Shown piece after piece: positions 33,915 to 43,250 of a stretch of 64,000 nt of DNA (its first letter is position 1; each line of letters starts with the position of its first letter). The stretch comes from Methanoregula sp. (GTDB lineage: Archaea > Halobacteriota > Methanomicrobia > Methanomicrobiales > Methanospirillaceae), in contig NZ_JALOCH010000005.1 of NCBI RefSeq assembly GCF_023227875.1, forward strand, positions 152,853 to 216,852. The letters run 5' to 3'. The notes under the pieces are model-generated. The model worked only from the letters and a program-made list of their open reading frames with translations. It was not told where the DNA came from and made no database searches. The translations under genes and the position numbers were made by a program.

Positions 33915-36089
33915 ATGGCAGAAAAGAAAGCAACCACCAAGAAAGCCCCGTCCAAGAAAGAGGACACCAAGAAGGTAGCTCCCGTGAAACAGGAAGTCAA
34001 GAAAGCGGCAGCACCTGCCGCAAAGCCCAAGGCAGCTCCCGCAGCTGCTCCGGCAGCCGCAGCAGCCGGAAGCACGACCCAGCAGGGTGAAGCACGCATC
34101 GGTGTGTTCATCTGTCACTGCGGTACCAACATCGCCGGGTCGATGGATATACCGGCCGTGGAGGAATATGCAAAAATCCTCCCGAATGTAGCCTATGTTG
34201 ACAACTATAAGTACATGTGCTCAATGCCCGGGCAGGCTGTGATTAGCAAGGCAGTCAAGGACAACCACCTTACCGGGGTTGTTGTTTCTGCATGCTCGCC
34301 CCGTCTCCATGAGCCGACCTTCAGGACGGCAACAAAGGAGGCCGGCCTGAACCCGTTCCGGTTCGAGATGGCAAACATCCGTGAGCAGAACTCATGGGTG
34401 CACATGCACGACCGCGAAGGTTCAACAGATAAGGCAAAGGATGCGATCCGGATTGCAGTAGCAAAAGCTTCACTCCTCCAGGACCTCTTCCCGAAGACTG
34501 TGCCCGTAGAAAAGGCCGCAATGGTCGTCGGAGCAGGGGTTGCCGGTATGCAGGCAGCCCTTGACCTTGCAGCAGCAGGGATCAAGACCTACCTTGTCGA
34601 AGCCGATACCAGTATCGGCGGGCGCATGTCCCAGCTCGATAAGACCTTCCCGACACTTGACTGTTCGCAGTGTATCTTAACCCCGAAGATGGTGGATGTT
34701 GGCAGGGCCAGCATGATCGAACTCATGACCTGGTCCGAGGTCCATGAAGTAGAAGGATATATCGGCAACTTCGATGTTACCGTCCGCAAGAAGGCACGCG
34801 GGGTTATCACCCCCAAGGAAGCAGAAGCACGTGGCATTGTCGGTGGCGGCTGCAATGGTTGCGGTGACTGTGAAACAGCCTGCCCGGTTGTCAAGCCCAA
34901 CGAATTCGAAGTGGGCATGAAACCACGGAAGGCGATCTACATTAACCACCCGCAGGTCGTGCCCCTTCTCTACACTATCGACTTCAACTCCTGTGTCAAG
35001 TGCGGCATCTGTGTTACTGCGTGTGGTCCCGAGAAGCGTGCAATCGATCTCGAGTCCAAGGACGAGTTCGTCAAGGTCAAGGTTGGAACGGTTATTCTCG
35101 CAACCGGCTATGACATCTTCCCCATCGAGAAGAAAGAAGAGTGGGGATACAAGCGGTTCGAGAACGTTATCACGAGCCTCGAGTTCGAGCGGCTTATCTG
35201 TGCATCCGGCCCGACCGGCGGGCACCTTATCCGCCCGAGTGATGGCGAGACCCCGAAACGGGTTGCCTTTGTGCTCTGTGCAGGTTCCCGTGACAACACC
35301 GGCACCGGCAAGCCTTACTGCTCGCGGTTCTGCTGCATGTATTCGCTGAAACACGCCCACCAGATCATCGAGAAGATCCCGGGATGCATCCCGTATATCT
35401 TCTACATGGATATCCGTTCGTTCGGTAAGATGTACGAAGAGTTCTACTACCGTATCCAGGATGAAGGAGCGAAGTTTATCCGAGGCCGTGTCGCCAACAT
35501 CATTGAGGACAAGAAGACCAAGAACCTTCACGTAATGACCGATGACACTCTCCTCGACCGCCCGATTGACATGGAAGTGGACATGGTTGTTCTCGCAGCA
35601 GCAGTCCAGCCCAAAGAGGATACCAACCGGACCCGGAAGCTCTTCGGAGTGTCCTGTTCAAGTGATGGATGGCTTCTCGAAGCCCACCCGAAACTGAACC
35701 CATGCGGTACCACGACTGCCGGTGTCTTCCTTGCAGGTGTCTGCCAGGGACCCAAGGATATCCCTGACACAGTAGCATCTGCTGAAGGCGCAGCATCAGC
35801 GGCAAGCATCCCCATCCATATGGGTGAAGTCGAGCTTGAGCCGTACTTCGCTACCTGCATTGAGGAAAAGTGCGCAGGTTGCGGCATGTGCGTCAACCTC
35901 TGCCCATACAGTGCACTGGCACTCGTTGAAAAGAACGGGCGCACTGTCATGGAGGTCACCGAGGCCAAGTGCAAGGGCTGCGGTACCTGCGGTGGCTTCT
36001 GCCCCGGTGGTGCAATCTGGATGAACCACTTCACCACACCACAGATCGTTGCCCAGATCGATGCATTCCTCCTTGGAGGTGAGCAGTAA
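33915..36089 (+). CDS. hdrA: Heterodisulfide reductase subunit A with Lys/Ala/Pro-rich N-terminal tail
   Basis: A 724-residue HdrA, the flavin subunit that bifurcates electrons. After a tail of about 57 residues rich in K, A and P comes IGVFICHCGTNIAGSMD, then the FAD site VVGAGVAGMQAALDLAAAG with GGRMSQLDKTFPTLDCSQC. [4Fe-4S] motifs are CNGCGDCETACP, CVKCGICVTACG, CAGCGMCVNLCP and CKGCGTCGGFCP. The tail makes it longer than usual (about 650-670). GTGAGGTGGT precedes ATG 33915. It overlaps mvhD by one base. Confidence 0.95.
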   Translation: MAEKKATTKKAPSKKEDTKKVAPVKQEVKKAAAPAAKPKAAPAAAPAAAAAGSTTQQGEARIGVFICHCGTNIAGSMDIPAVEEYAKILPNVAYVDNYKYMCSMPGQAVISKAVKDNHLTGVVVSACSPRLHEPTFRTATKEAGLNPFRFEMANIREQNSWVHMHDREGSTDKAKDAIRIAVAKASLLQDLFPKTVPVEKAAMVVGAGVAGMQAALDLAAAGIKTYLVEADTSIGGRMSQLDKTFPTLDCSQCILTPKMVDVGRASMIELMTWSEVHEVEGYIGNFDVTVRKKARGVITPKEAEARGIVGGGCNGCGDCETACPVVKPNEFEVGMKPRKAIYINHPQVVPLLYTIDFNSCVKCGICVTACGPEKRAIDLESKDEFVKVKVGTVILATGYDIFPIEKKEEWGYKRFENVITSLEFERLICASGPTGGHLIRPSDGETPKRVAFVLCAGSRDNTGTGKPYCSRFCCMYSLKHAHQIIEKIPGCIPYIFYMDIRSFGKMYEEFYYRIQDEGAKFIRGRVANIIEDKKTKNLHVMTDDTLLDRPIDMEVDMVVLAAAVQPKEDTNRTRKLFGVSCSSDGWLLEAHPKLNPCGTTTAGVFLAGVCQGPKDIPDTVASAEGAASAASIPIHMGEVELEPYFATCIEEKCAGCGMCVNLCPYSALALVEKNGRTVMEVTEAKCKGCGTCGGFCPGGAIWMNHFTTPQIVAQIDAFLLGGEQ

Positions 36090-36547
36090 TGTCTGCACCA
36101 GGAAACTTCGAAATTCCAAAGCGTGGCCCCGGCATCTGGCAACCCAAGATCCAGGGTATCGTCTGCAACTGGTGTTCCTATGCCGGTGCCGACCTTGCCG
36201 GTGGTGGCCGTATCCAGTACCCACCCGATGTCCGGATTATCCGTGTCATGTGCACGGGACGTCTCGATTCACTCTTCGTACTCAAGGCCTTCGCCGATGG
36301 TGCGGATGGTGTGCTCGTCTCCGGTTGCCATTTCGGTGACTGCCACTACCTTGAAGGCAACTACAAAGCAGCAAAGCGGATGTTCATGGTCAAGCGCCTG
36401 ATGAAGAGCATCGGCCTTGACGACCGCCGCTTCCGGATGACCTTTGTCTCGGCATCCGAAGGTGCAAAGTGGGGCGCAGTTATTACCGACGTGGTCAAGA
36501 CTATCAACGAACTTGGCCCGAGCCCCCTCACCGAATTCAAGAAATAA
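36089..36547 (+). CDS. mvhD: MvhD-type [2Fe-2S] subunit, partner of HdrA
   Basis: A 152-residue MvhD/FrhD-like subunit that passes electrons to HdrA. Cysteine motifs CNWCSYAGAD, VMCTGR and CHFGDCHY are those that hold its [2Fe-2S] cluster. No mvhG or mvhA is present, so in this organism it may connect HdrABC to formate dehydrogenase, as in Methanospirillum. The ATG overlaps the hdrA stop (TAATG). Confidence 0.92.
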   Translation: MSAPGNFEIPKRGPGIWQPKIQGIVCNWCSYAGADLAGGGRIQYPPDVRIIRVMCTGRLDSLFVLKAFADGADGVLVSGCHFGDCHYLEGNYKAAKRMFMVKRLMKSIGLDDRRFRMTFVSASEGAKWGAVITDVVKTINELGPSPLTEFKK

Positions 36548-36959
36548 GCACTGCAAATCCATGGGTCGAATGGGACGCCCTCAACGCATCAGGGCCCGTG
36601 TCCCCAACCCCATTATTTTTATACACAGCGCATACCAGAATCGGCAATTTTTATATACAATATAACAATCCGTTGTACCTTTTTTTATTTTGTTAACACT
36701 GCGTATAAAAATGAAACCCAACTAATATGTAGTATTTGAATATTGCTCCTTTGTTTATTTTGATTCACCATATAATATAAAAATTTTTTCCGAGATAGAA
36801 TCGGAATACTTATATGGCGAAATCTGGAATTATTGAATGTCCCATCTTAGGGGACGTGCAATAGCGACTTTCACTCATTACTCGTGTACCTCAAGAGTAC
36901 ACGCTCTCGTTCAGCGACAGTATTGTACCGCGATTAAACTACAATTTGGAGGAATTCAA
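36548..36959 (+). promoter_or_regulatory. mcr promoter region and long structured leader
   Basis: An A-T rich, gene-free gap. ACTTATATGG (36808-36817) is the best TATA box, which would start transcription near 36836 and give a leader of about 125 bases. In the leader CGTGTAC (36883-36889) and GTACACG (36897-36903) form a perfect 7-bp stem with a 7-base loop. GGAGG before ATG 36960 is the ribosome-binding site. A second A-T box (ATATAATATAAAA) lies near 36770-36783. Confidence 0.55.
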
Positions 36960-38273
36960 ATGGCAAAATACAAAGACTCAATCGATCTCTATGACGATGA
37001 GGGCAAGCTCTTAAAGAGCAATGTCACCATCGACAGGATCAGCCCGGTTGTCAACAAGGGCGCACTGAATGTTATCGACCTCACCAAGAGGACTGTAGCA
37101 GTCAACTTCGCCGGCATCGAGGACGCACTCAAGACCGGAAAGGTCGGCGGCAAGTCCAACCAGATCCTCGGCCGCAGCATGAGCTGCAGCTGTGTCAAGG
37201 ACTGTGACTCACTCACAGCCAAGATCAAGGACATGGTCCAGGTCGCCCCCGGTGACGACACCAAGATCACCAAGGTTGGCGGCGGCAAGATGATCCTTGT
37301 CGAGATCCCGTCTGCCCGTATGAACGCGGCAGCAACCTACGATGTCGCATCAACCGTAGTCGCAGCAGCCACCACCTATGCACTGGTTGACCAGTACAAG
37401 GTCGGCATGTTCGACGGGTCCTACGTTAAGGCAGCTGTCTGGGGTACCTACCCGCAGACCATGGACATGCAGGGCGGCAATGTCGTCTCAATTCTGTCCA
37501 TCCCGCAGAACAACGAAGGTCTCGGCTACGCACTCCGTAACGTTCCGGCCAACCACGCGGTCATGATGACCCACCGGAATGCAGTCCAGGGTGCAGCACT
37601 TTCAGCAACCTTCGAGCAGGCAGGTATGTTTGAGATGGGTAACGCAGTCGGTCCGTTCGAGCGGGCACAGCTCCTTCTCTACGCATACCAGGGACTCAAC
37701 GCAAACAACATCGTCTACGACCTCGTCAAGAAGAACGGCAAGACCGGTACCATCGGTACTGTCGTGCAGAGCCTCGTCGAGCGTGCCATTGAGGACAAGG
37801 TTATCAAGGCAGGCAAGAAGGGCAAGAGCGGCTTCATCTTCTACGAGACCAAGGACCCCATGCTCTGGAACGCCTACGCATCAGCAGGTACCCTTGCAGC
37901 AACCATGGTCAACTGCGGTGCCGGACGTTTCGCCCAGGCAGTCTCAGCAACCCTGCTCTACTTCAACGACCTGCTCGAGCACGAGACCGGCCTCCCCGGC
38001 GCAGACTTCGGTCGTGCAATGGGTGTCGCAGTTGGTTTCTCGTTCTTCAGCCACTCAATCTACGGTGGCGGCGGCCCCGGTGTCTTCAACGGTAACCACG
38101 TCGTAACCAGGCACGCAGCCGGTATCGGTATGCCCTGTATCGTTGCAGCCTGTGCACTCGACGCGGGTACCCAGATGTTCGGACCCGAACACACCTCGAA
38201 GATCTACCAGGACACCTTCGGCCAGCTTGAGTCGTTCAAGAAGCCGATCCAGGCAATTGCAAAGGGCATTTAA
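36960..38273 (+). CDS. mcrB: Methyl-coenzyme M reductase beta subunit
   Basis: A 437-residue McrB, part of the McrA2B2G2 enzyme that makes methane from methyl-CoM and CoB. Start MAKYKDSIDLYDDEG is typical; 'YALRNVPANHAVMMTHRN' and 'GGGGPGVFNGNHVVTRHA' are conserved McrB stretches near the active site. The frame is open upstream to 36837, but GGAGGAATTCAA and homology fix ATG 36960. First gene of mcrBDCGA; codon use is strongly biased to C-ending codons, as in highly expressed genes. Confidence 0.98.
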   Translation: MAKYKDSIDLYDDEGKLLKSNVTIDRISPVVNKGALNVIDLTKRTVAVNFAGIEDALKTGKVGGKSNQILGRSMSCSCVKDCDSLTAKIKDMVQVAPGDDTKITKVGGGKMILVEIPSARMNAAATYDVASTVVAAATTYALVDQYKVGMFDGSYVKAAVWGTYPQTMDMQGGNVVSILSIPQNNEGLGYALRNVPANHAVMMTHRNAVQGAALSATFEQAGMFEMGNAVGPFERAQLLLYAYQGLNANNIVYDLVKKNGKTGTIGTVVQSLVERAIEDKVIKAGKKGKSGFIFYETKDPMLWNAYASAGTLAATMVNCGAGRFAQAVSATLLYFNDLLEHETGLPGADFGRAMGVAVGFSFFSHSIYGGGGPGVFNGNHVVTRHAAGIGMPCIVAACALDAGTQMFGPEHTSKIYQDTFGQLESFKKPIQAIAKGI

Positions 38274-38290
38274 GCCCATCAAGGATACGA

Positions 38291-38761
38291 ATGACAGAAG
38301 CCACGTTCCCCCAGTGCAGGATTGTCACGGAGCGGCTGCTCAACCCTGATACAACAGAACGCCTGTTGAACAAGGTCGTCAGCGTTGCCGGAGTACGGCG
38401 TATGGTCCTGAACGGACCCCGCCTGCCACTCACGGTACCGTACGGACCCTCCAAAGGGATCGATAATCCTCACCCCATGAGGAAGACGATCCGTGTCGGA
38501 GACCAGGAGATACCTCTCCAGGTTCATGTAGGCACCGTTCTGCTCGAGATTGAGAGCCGCGATGTCATACCCGCACTGAAGGCTGCAATCGAACCGGTTT
38601 TCCCTGATTTCACCTTCTATATCCAGGAGGGGCGATACATGAAGACCGAACCGTCACTTGTAGATTATTGTAAGTACGGCCCGAATGCGGACAAAGAAAT
38701 GCTGGGACTATCTGATCCAAGCAGCAAGTCCAAGCCGATAATTCTCCAGGGAATAAAATAA
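38291..38761 (+). CDS. mcrD: Methyl-coenzyme M reductase operon protein D
   Basis: A 156-residue McrD. It is not part of the mature enzyme but is thought to help assembly or F430 loading. Features: CRIVTERLLNPDTTERLLN, VLNGPRLP and PVFPDFTFYIQEGRY. It sits between mcrB and mcrC, 17 bp after mcrB. Confidence 0.95.
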   Translation: MTEATFPQCRIVTERLLNPDTTERLLNKVVSVAGVRRMVLNGPRLPLTVPYGPSKGIDNPHPMRKTIRVGDQEIPLQVHVGTVLLEIESRDVIPALKAAIEPVFPDFTFYIQEGRYMKTEPSLVDYCKYGPNADKEMLGLSDPSSKSKPIILQGIK

Positions 38762-38763
38762 TC

Positions 38764-39399
38764 ATGCCGATTGGACGAGTAACCCAGGTTGTTGACTGCC
38801 GCGAGGCGATGGGCATGGGTAAAGGAGGCGGGATTGCCCAGAGAGGCACCATCTCCGAATGCCGGTACCCGGATGTCATAGTGGTCGGGATGTCTCCCGG
38901 ACGCCGCCACGTGACCAAGCCGGTGTGCGATATCACCTCAGGCCTCAGGCAACAGGGCGTTGAATACAGTATCAGCACGCTGGTACTGAATGCCGGAAGT
39001 GGCGTACCGCCGGATGCACCGAAAATTGGCGGTGCAGTCCTCGGCGCTTATTTTGGGCTTACTCAAAAAGAGATCGCGCAGATAGAGAAACACAAGGTTG
39101 CCATCCTCCACCACGGGAACGTACGTTCCCACGTGGTGCACAAGGTCCGATTTATCCTTCAGGCCTGTGATGTGAAGGCAGTCGTGGTTTCCCAGTCCCC
39201 GGTAGATTATGAGGATCTCGCAAAGGAGGGCGTGAAGACGTCGGTCGTGATGCCGCCTCAGGACAAGATTCGTACCAAAGGTACGGTCATGTCGATTGTA
39301 AGCGGCGTGACCCGGGGTCAGACCCCCACGCGTGAGAAGATGGCGGAAGTCATTTCGTCAGTAATGAAAATCGTGAAAAAGAAGCAATCATTGGAGTGA
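38764..39399 (+). CDS. mcrC: Methyl-coenzyme M reductase operon protein C
   Basis: A 211-residue McrC, known as a component of the ATP-dependent complex that activates MCR (A3a). Conserved parts are GRVTQVVDCREAMGMGKGGG, MSPGRRHVTKPVCDIT, GAVLGAYFGLTQKE and ILHHGNVRSHVVHKVR. It starts 2 bases after mcrD and precedes mcrG by 7 bases. Confidence 0.96.
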   Translation: MPIGRVTQVVDCREAMGMGKGGGIAQRGTISECRYPDVIVVGMSPGRRHVTKPVCDITSGLRQQGVEYSISTLVLNAGSGVPPDAPKIGGAVLGAYFGLTQKEIAQIEKHKVAILHHGNVRSHVVHKVRFILQACDVKAVVVSQSPVDYEDLAKEGVKTSVVMPPQDKIRTKGTVMSIVSGVTRGQTPTREKMAEVISSVMKIVKKKQSLE

Positions 39400-39406
39400 T
39401 AAAATA

Positions 39407-40174
39407 ATGGCATATAAACCCCAGTATTGTGCAGGCCAGACCATTGTCGCCGCAAACAGGCGCAAGCAGATGGACCCGGCACACAAACTCTCAAAGCTTC
39501 GCGATGTCACCGACAAGGACCTCGTCCTGATCATGGGACACCGTGCACCCGGCTCAGCCTACAAGAGTGCACACCCGCCGCTCTCCGAGCAGCAGGAGCC
39601 TGCATGCCCGATCCGCAAGATGGTCACCCCGACCGACGGCGCAAAGGCCGGCGACCGCGTCCGCTACATCCAGTTCGCTGACTCGATGTACAACGCACCC
39701 TGCCACCCGTACCTCAGGTCCTATCTTGAGTCCTACCGCTTCCGCGGCATTGATCCGGGTACCCTTTCAGGTCGCCAGATCGTCGAGTGCCGCGAACGCG
39801 ACCTCGAGAAATATGCAAAGGACCTCGTCAACACCGAGCTCTTTGACCCCGCACTTGTCAGCGTCCGCGGATGCACGGTGCACGGCCACTCCCTCCGTCT
39901 CGATGAGAACGGGATGATGTTCGACATGCTCCAGCGCTGTATCCTCGACAAGAAGTCAGGTATTGTCAAGTATGTCAAGGACCAGGTTGGAGTACCCCTT
40001 GACACTGAAGTCAAGGTCGGCAAGCCGATGGATGCAAAGTGGATCAAGGCAAACAGCACGATCTACCACTCGCTCGTAGGCACTGCCTACCGCGACGATG
40101 CTGAACTGATTGAATACATCCAGCGCATCCACTCACTCAGGGTAAAGTACGGCTTCATGCCAAAGGAGGCATAA
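39407..40174 (+). CDS. mcrG: Methyl-coenzyme M reductase gamma subunit
   Basis: A 255-residue McrG. Conserved stretches: YCAGQTIVAANRRKQMDP, LIMGHRAPGSAYKSAHPP, VRYIQFADSMYNAPCHPY and SVRGCTVHGHSLRLDENG. It is 2 bases before mcrA. Normal length for the family. Confidence 0.98.
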   Translation: MAYKPQYCAGQTIVAANRRKQMDPAHKLSKLRDVTDKDLVLIMGHRAPGSAYKSAHPPLSEQQEPACPIRKMVTPTDGAKAGDRVRYIQFADSMYNAPCHPYLRSYLESYRFRGIDPGTLSGRQIVECRERDLEKYAKDLVNTELFDPALVSVRGCTVHGHSLRLDENGMMFDMLQRCILDKKSGIVKYVKDQVGVPLDTEVKVGKPMDAKWIKANSTIYHSLVGTAYRDDAELIEYIQRIHSLRVKYGFMPKEA

Positions 40175-40176
40175 TT

Positions 40177-41865
40177 ATGGCAAAAGCAGCAAAAATCGAG
40201 AGAACCCAGAAGCTCTTCCTGAAGGCAATGAAGGAGAAGTTTGCAGAAGACCCCTCAGCAACCCACACCGTATTCGGCCGGGAAGGTCTTGAGCAGTCTC
40301 CGCGCAAAGTCGAGTTCATGAAAGCCGGTAAGAAGGCCGAGATGGACCGCGGTATCTCCATGTACGACCCGAAGCGCTGCCACTGTGGTGGTATCCCGCT
40401 CGGTCAGCGCCAGCTGATGACCTACGAAGTCAGCGGCACCAACGTCTTTGTAGAAGGCGACGACCTCCACTTCGTCAACAACGCTGCCATGCAGCAGATG
40501 TGGGACGACATCCGCAGGACCATCATCGTAGGTCTTGACCTCGCCCACAACACCCTGCAGAAGCGCCTCGGCAAGGAAGTAACTCCTGAGACCATCAACG
40601 AGTACCTCCACGTGCTGAACCACGCCATGCCCGGTGCAGCCGTTGTTCAGGAACACATGGTCGAGACCCACCCGTCACTTGTCGACGACTGCTATGTGAA
40701 AGTCTTCACTGGCGACGACGAGATGGCAGATGACATCGAGCCCCAGTTCCTCTTAAACCTCGACAAGCTCTTCCCGGCAAAGAGTGCAGCAGCACTGAAA
40801 GCCGCAGTCGGCAAGTCGATGTTCCAGGCAGTGCACATCCCGACAACCGTCAGCAGGACCTGCGACGGTGGAACCACCTCCCGTTGGTCTGCAATGCAGA
40901 TCGGTATGTCCTTCATCGGCGCATACAAGATGTGCGCAGGCGAAGCAGCAGTCGCTGACCTTGCATTCGCAGCAAAGCACGCCGGTGTCATCCAGATGGC
41001 AGACATCCTGCCCGCCCGCCGTGCACGCGGCCCGAACGAGCCGGGTGGCATCAAGTTCGGACACTTCGCAGATATGGTTCAGGGAGACCGCAAGTACCCC
41101 AACGACCCCGTCAAGGCATCCCTTGAAGTCGTCGGTGCAGGCACCATGCTCTTCGACCAGATCTGGCTCGGATCCTACATGTCCGGTGGTGTCGGATTCA
41201 CCCAGTATGCAACCGCTGCATACACCGACAACATCCTCGATGACTACTGCTACTATGGTCTTGACTATATCAAGAAGAACCACGGTGGTCTCGGCAAGGC
41301 AAAGAAGACACAGGAAGCAATCAGCGACATTGCAACCGAAGTCACCCTCTACGGTATGGAACAGTACGAACAGTACCCGACCACCCTCGAGAGCCACTTC
41401 GGCGGTTCCCAGCGTGCATCCGTCCTTGCAGCAGCATCAGGTATTTCCTGTGCACTCGCTACTGCAAACTCGAACGCTGGCCTGAACGGCTGGTACATGT
41501 CCATGCTCGCCCACAAGGAAGGCTGGTCACGTCTCGGCTTCTTCGGTTACGACCTGCAGGACCAGTGCGGTTCCTCGAACTCAATGTCAATCAGGCCCGA
41601 CGAAGGCTGTATCGGCGAGCTCCGTGGACCGAACTACCCGAACTATGCAATGAACGTCGGACACCAGGGAGAATACGCAGCCATTTCCGGCGCAGCCCAC
41701 TACGGCCGCGGAGATGCCTGGACCCTGTCCCCGCTCATTAAGATCACGTTCGCAGACCCGTCGCTTAAGTTCGACTTCTCCGAACCCCGCCGCGAGTTCG
41801 CAAAGGGTGCAATCCGTGAGTTCATGCCCGCCGGCGAGCGCTCACTGATCATCCCCGCAAGGTAA
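40177..41865 (+). CDS. mcrA: Methyl-coenzyme M reductase alpha subunit
   Basis: A 562-residue McrA that holds the F430 site with McrB/G. Residues that carry modifications in other methanogens lie in conserved context: ARRARGPNEPGG (methylarginine region) and GYDLQDQCG, whose Gly, Asp and Cys match the thioglycine, didehydroaspartate and methylcysteine sites. Other conserved parts: GGTTSRWSAMQIGMSF and YGLDYIKKNHGG. The modifications themselves are inferred. Last gene of the operon, followed by T-runs. Confidence 0.98.
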   Translation: MAKAAKIERTQKLFLKAMKEKFAEDPSATHTVFGREGLEQSPRKVEFMKAGKKAEMDRGISMYDPKRCHCGGIPLGQRQLMTYEVSGTNVFVEGDDLHFVNNAAMQQMWDDIRRTIIVGLDLAHNTLQKRLGKEVTPETINEYLHVLNHAMPGAAVVQEHMVETHPSLVDDCYVKVFTGDDEMADDIEPQFLLNLDKLFPAKSAAALKAAVGKSMFQAVHIPTTVSRTCDGGTTSRWSAMQIGMSFIGAYKMCAGEAAVADLAFAAKHAGVIQMADILPARRARGPNEPGGIKFGHFADMVQGDRKYPNDPVKASLEVVGAGTMLFDQIWLGSYMSGGVGFTQYATAAYTDNILDDYCYYGLDYIKKNHGGLGKAKKTQEAISDIATEVTLYGMEQYEQYPTTLESHFGGSQRASVLAAASGISCALATANSNAGLNGWYMSMLAHKEGWSRLGFFGYDLQDQCGSSNSMSIRPDEGCIGELRGPNYPNYAMNVGHQGEYAAISGAAHYGRGDAWTLSPLIKITFADPSLKFDFSEPRREFAKGAIREFMPAGERSLIIPAR

Positions 41866-41881
41866 GCACATCCCCACCAAA

Positions 41882-41897
41882 TTTTTTTTCTTTTTTT
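41882..41897 (+). terminator. T-run terminator after mcrA
   Basis: Two runs of T, eight at 41882-41889 and seven at 41891-41897, 16 bp after the mcrA stop, a usual archaeal terminator. No strong hairpin precedes it. Confidence 0.7.
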
Positions 41898-42004
41898 AGT
41901 TGTTTCACCATTCACCAACAACGATACGTTTTTACTGATGCGTGACGCGTTCGTCTCTCCCGTTTCGCAACCCTCTTACCCTCGCAGGTAAAACAAAAAG
42001 TACC

Positions 42005-43162
42005 ATGAAAAATCCCTTCCACATCATGATCATCCCAACGCTGGGATGCCCCGGCCGGTGCAAATACTGCTGGAGCTCGGAGGAAGGGTCGCCCATCATG
42101 AGCATCGACACGGTCAAAGACATTGTCGCGTGGCTCAGGGATTTTGGAAATGAACGGGTTACCTTCACGTTCCACGGCGGCGAGCCGCTCCTTGCGGGCG
42201 CGGACTTTTACCGGCAGGCACTCCCGATGCTTGGGGGGGAACCCGGACGTTTCACCCCTGATTTTGCGATGCAGACGAATCTCTGGAGGATGACCCCCGA
42301 GATCGCCTCCGTGCTCGCGGAGTACCATGTCCCCCTCGGTTCGAGCATTGACGGCCCGGAGGAGATCACGGACTCGCAGCGGGGCGACGGCTACTTTGAG
42401 AAGTGCATGAAGGGCTACGAGATCGCCCGGGCGGCCGGCCTTCAGGTCCGGTTCATCTGCACGTTCACCAATAAATCGGTAAAACACAAGGAAGAGATCT
42501 TCAATTTCTTCAAAGAGAGGGGTTTCGTCTTAAAACTCCACCCGGCCCTGCCCTCGCTCCGCTCGGAAAATCCGAAGGAATGGGCGCTCGAACCGGAGGA
42601 GTACGGCGAGCTGCTGGTATACCTTCTCGACAAATCACTTGAGAACCTCGGGACGATCGAGGTGATGAACATCAACGACCTCTGCCGCTGCGTCTTCACC
42701 CGCCGGGGCTCGGTCTGCACTTTCGTTGACTGCATGGGCAGTACGTTTGCCATCGGCCCCGACGGGAGCATCTACCCCTGCTACCGCTTTGTCGGAATGC
42801 CGGAGTGGGTGATGGCCAACGTGCGGGACAAACCAACGATGGAGCAGCTCATGCAGTCAGAGCCCGGCCGGAGGATGATGGCGTTCTCCGAATACGTGGA
42901 CAAGGCCTGCAAGGACTGCCCGCACATCAGATACTGCCGGGGCGGATGCCCGTACAACGCGATCGCCCCCTTGGGCGGGGCGCTGGATGGCGTGGATCCC
43001 CACTGTGCAGCTTACACGCGGATCTTCGACGAGCTCAACGAGCGGATGAACAATGAGATGTTTGACGAGGAGCCGGTGCCGGGGATCGGGTTGGGTGCGC
43101 TCTCTTCGCAAAAGAAGAAACCCGGTGTGATGGCGCTGATACGAAAAATATCAATGCAATAG
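42005..43162 (+). CDS. SPASM-type radical SAM protein next to mcr
   Basis: A 385-residue radical SAM enzyme with a SPASM domain. The SAM cluster motif is CPGRCKYC (CX3CX2C) in IPTLGCPGRCKYCWSS. Then FTFHGGEPLLAG is the usual GGEP. The C-terminus has CTFVDCMGSTFAIGPDGSIYPCYRF and CKDCPHIRYCRGGCPYNA, cysteines for auxiliary clusters. This is the anSME/peptide-modifying class. No short Cys-rich substrate gene is visible in the gaps on either side. ATG 42005 is preferred; the frame opens at 41942. Confidence 0.88.
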   Translation: MKNPFHIMIIPTLGCPGRCKYCWSSEEGSPIMSIDTVKDIVAWLRDFGNERVTFTFHGGEPLLAGADFYRQALPMLGGEPGRFTPDFAMQTNLWRMTPEIASVLAEYHVPLGSSIDGPEEITDSQRGDGYFEKCMKGYEIARAAGLQVRFICTFTNKSVKHKEEIFNFFKERGFVLKLHPALPSLRSENPKEWALEPEEYGELLVYLLDKSLENLGTIEVMNINDLCRCVFTRRGSVCTFVDCMGSTFAIGPDGSIYPCYRFVGMPEWVMANVRDKPTMEQLMQSEPGRRMMAFSEYVDKACKDCPHIRYCRGGCPYNAIAPLGGALDGVDPHCAAYTRIFDELNERMNNEMFDEEPVPGIGLGALSSQKKKPGVMALIRKISMQ

Positions 43163-43250
43163 GGCACCCCGTCATTTTTTTGCCTGTGCCGGATGAATCA
43201 AACGAACATCGTGCAGGTTTTAATTATTGAAAACGGGCCAGTGAAAAAAA

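Noticed and set aside
33107..34111. 334-codon minus-strand frame across hdrB/hdrA
   Set aside because: It is antisense to certain genes; long antisense frames are common in G/C-rich, strongly codon-biased genes.
36837..36959. In-frame 41-codon extension of mcrB
   Set aside because: McrB homologues start at ATG 36960, which has a strong ribosome-binding site; the extension covers the leader hairpin.
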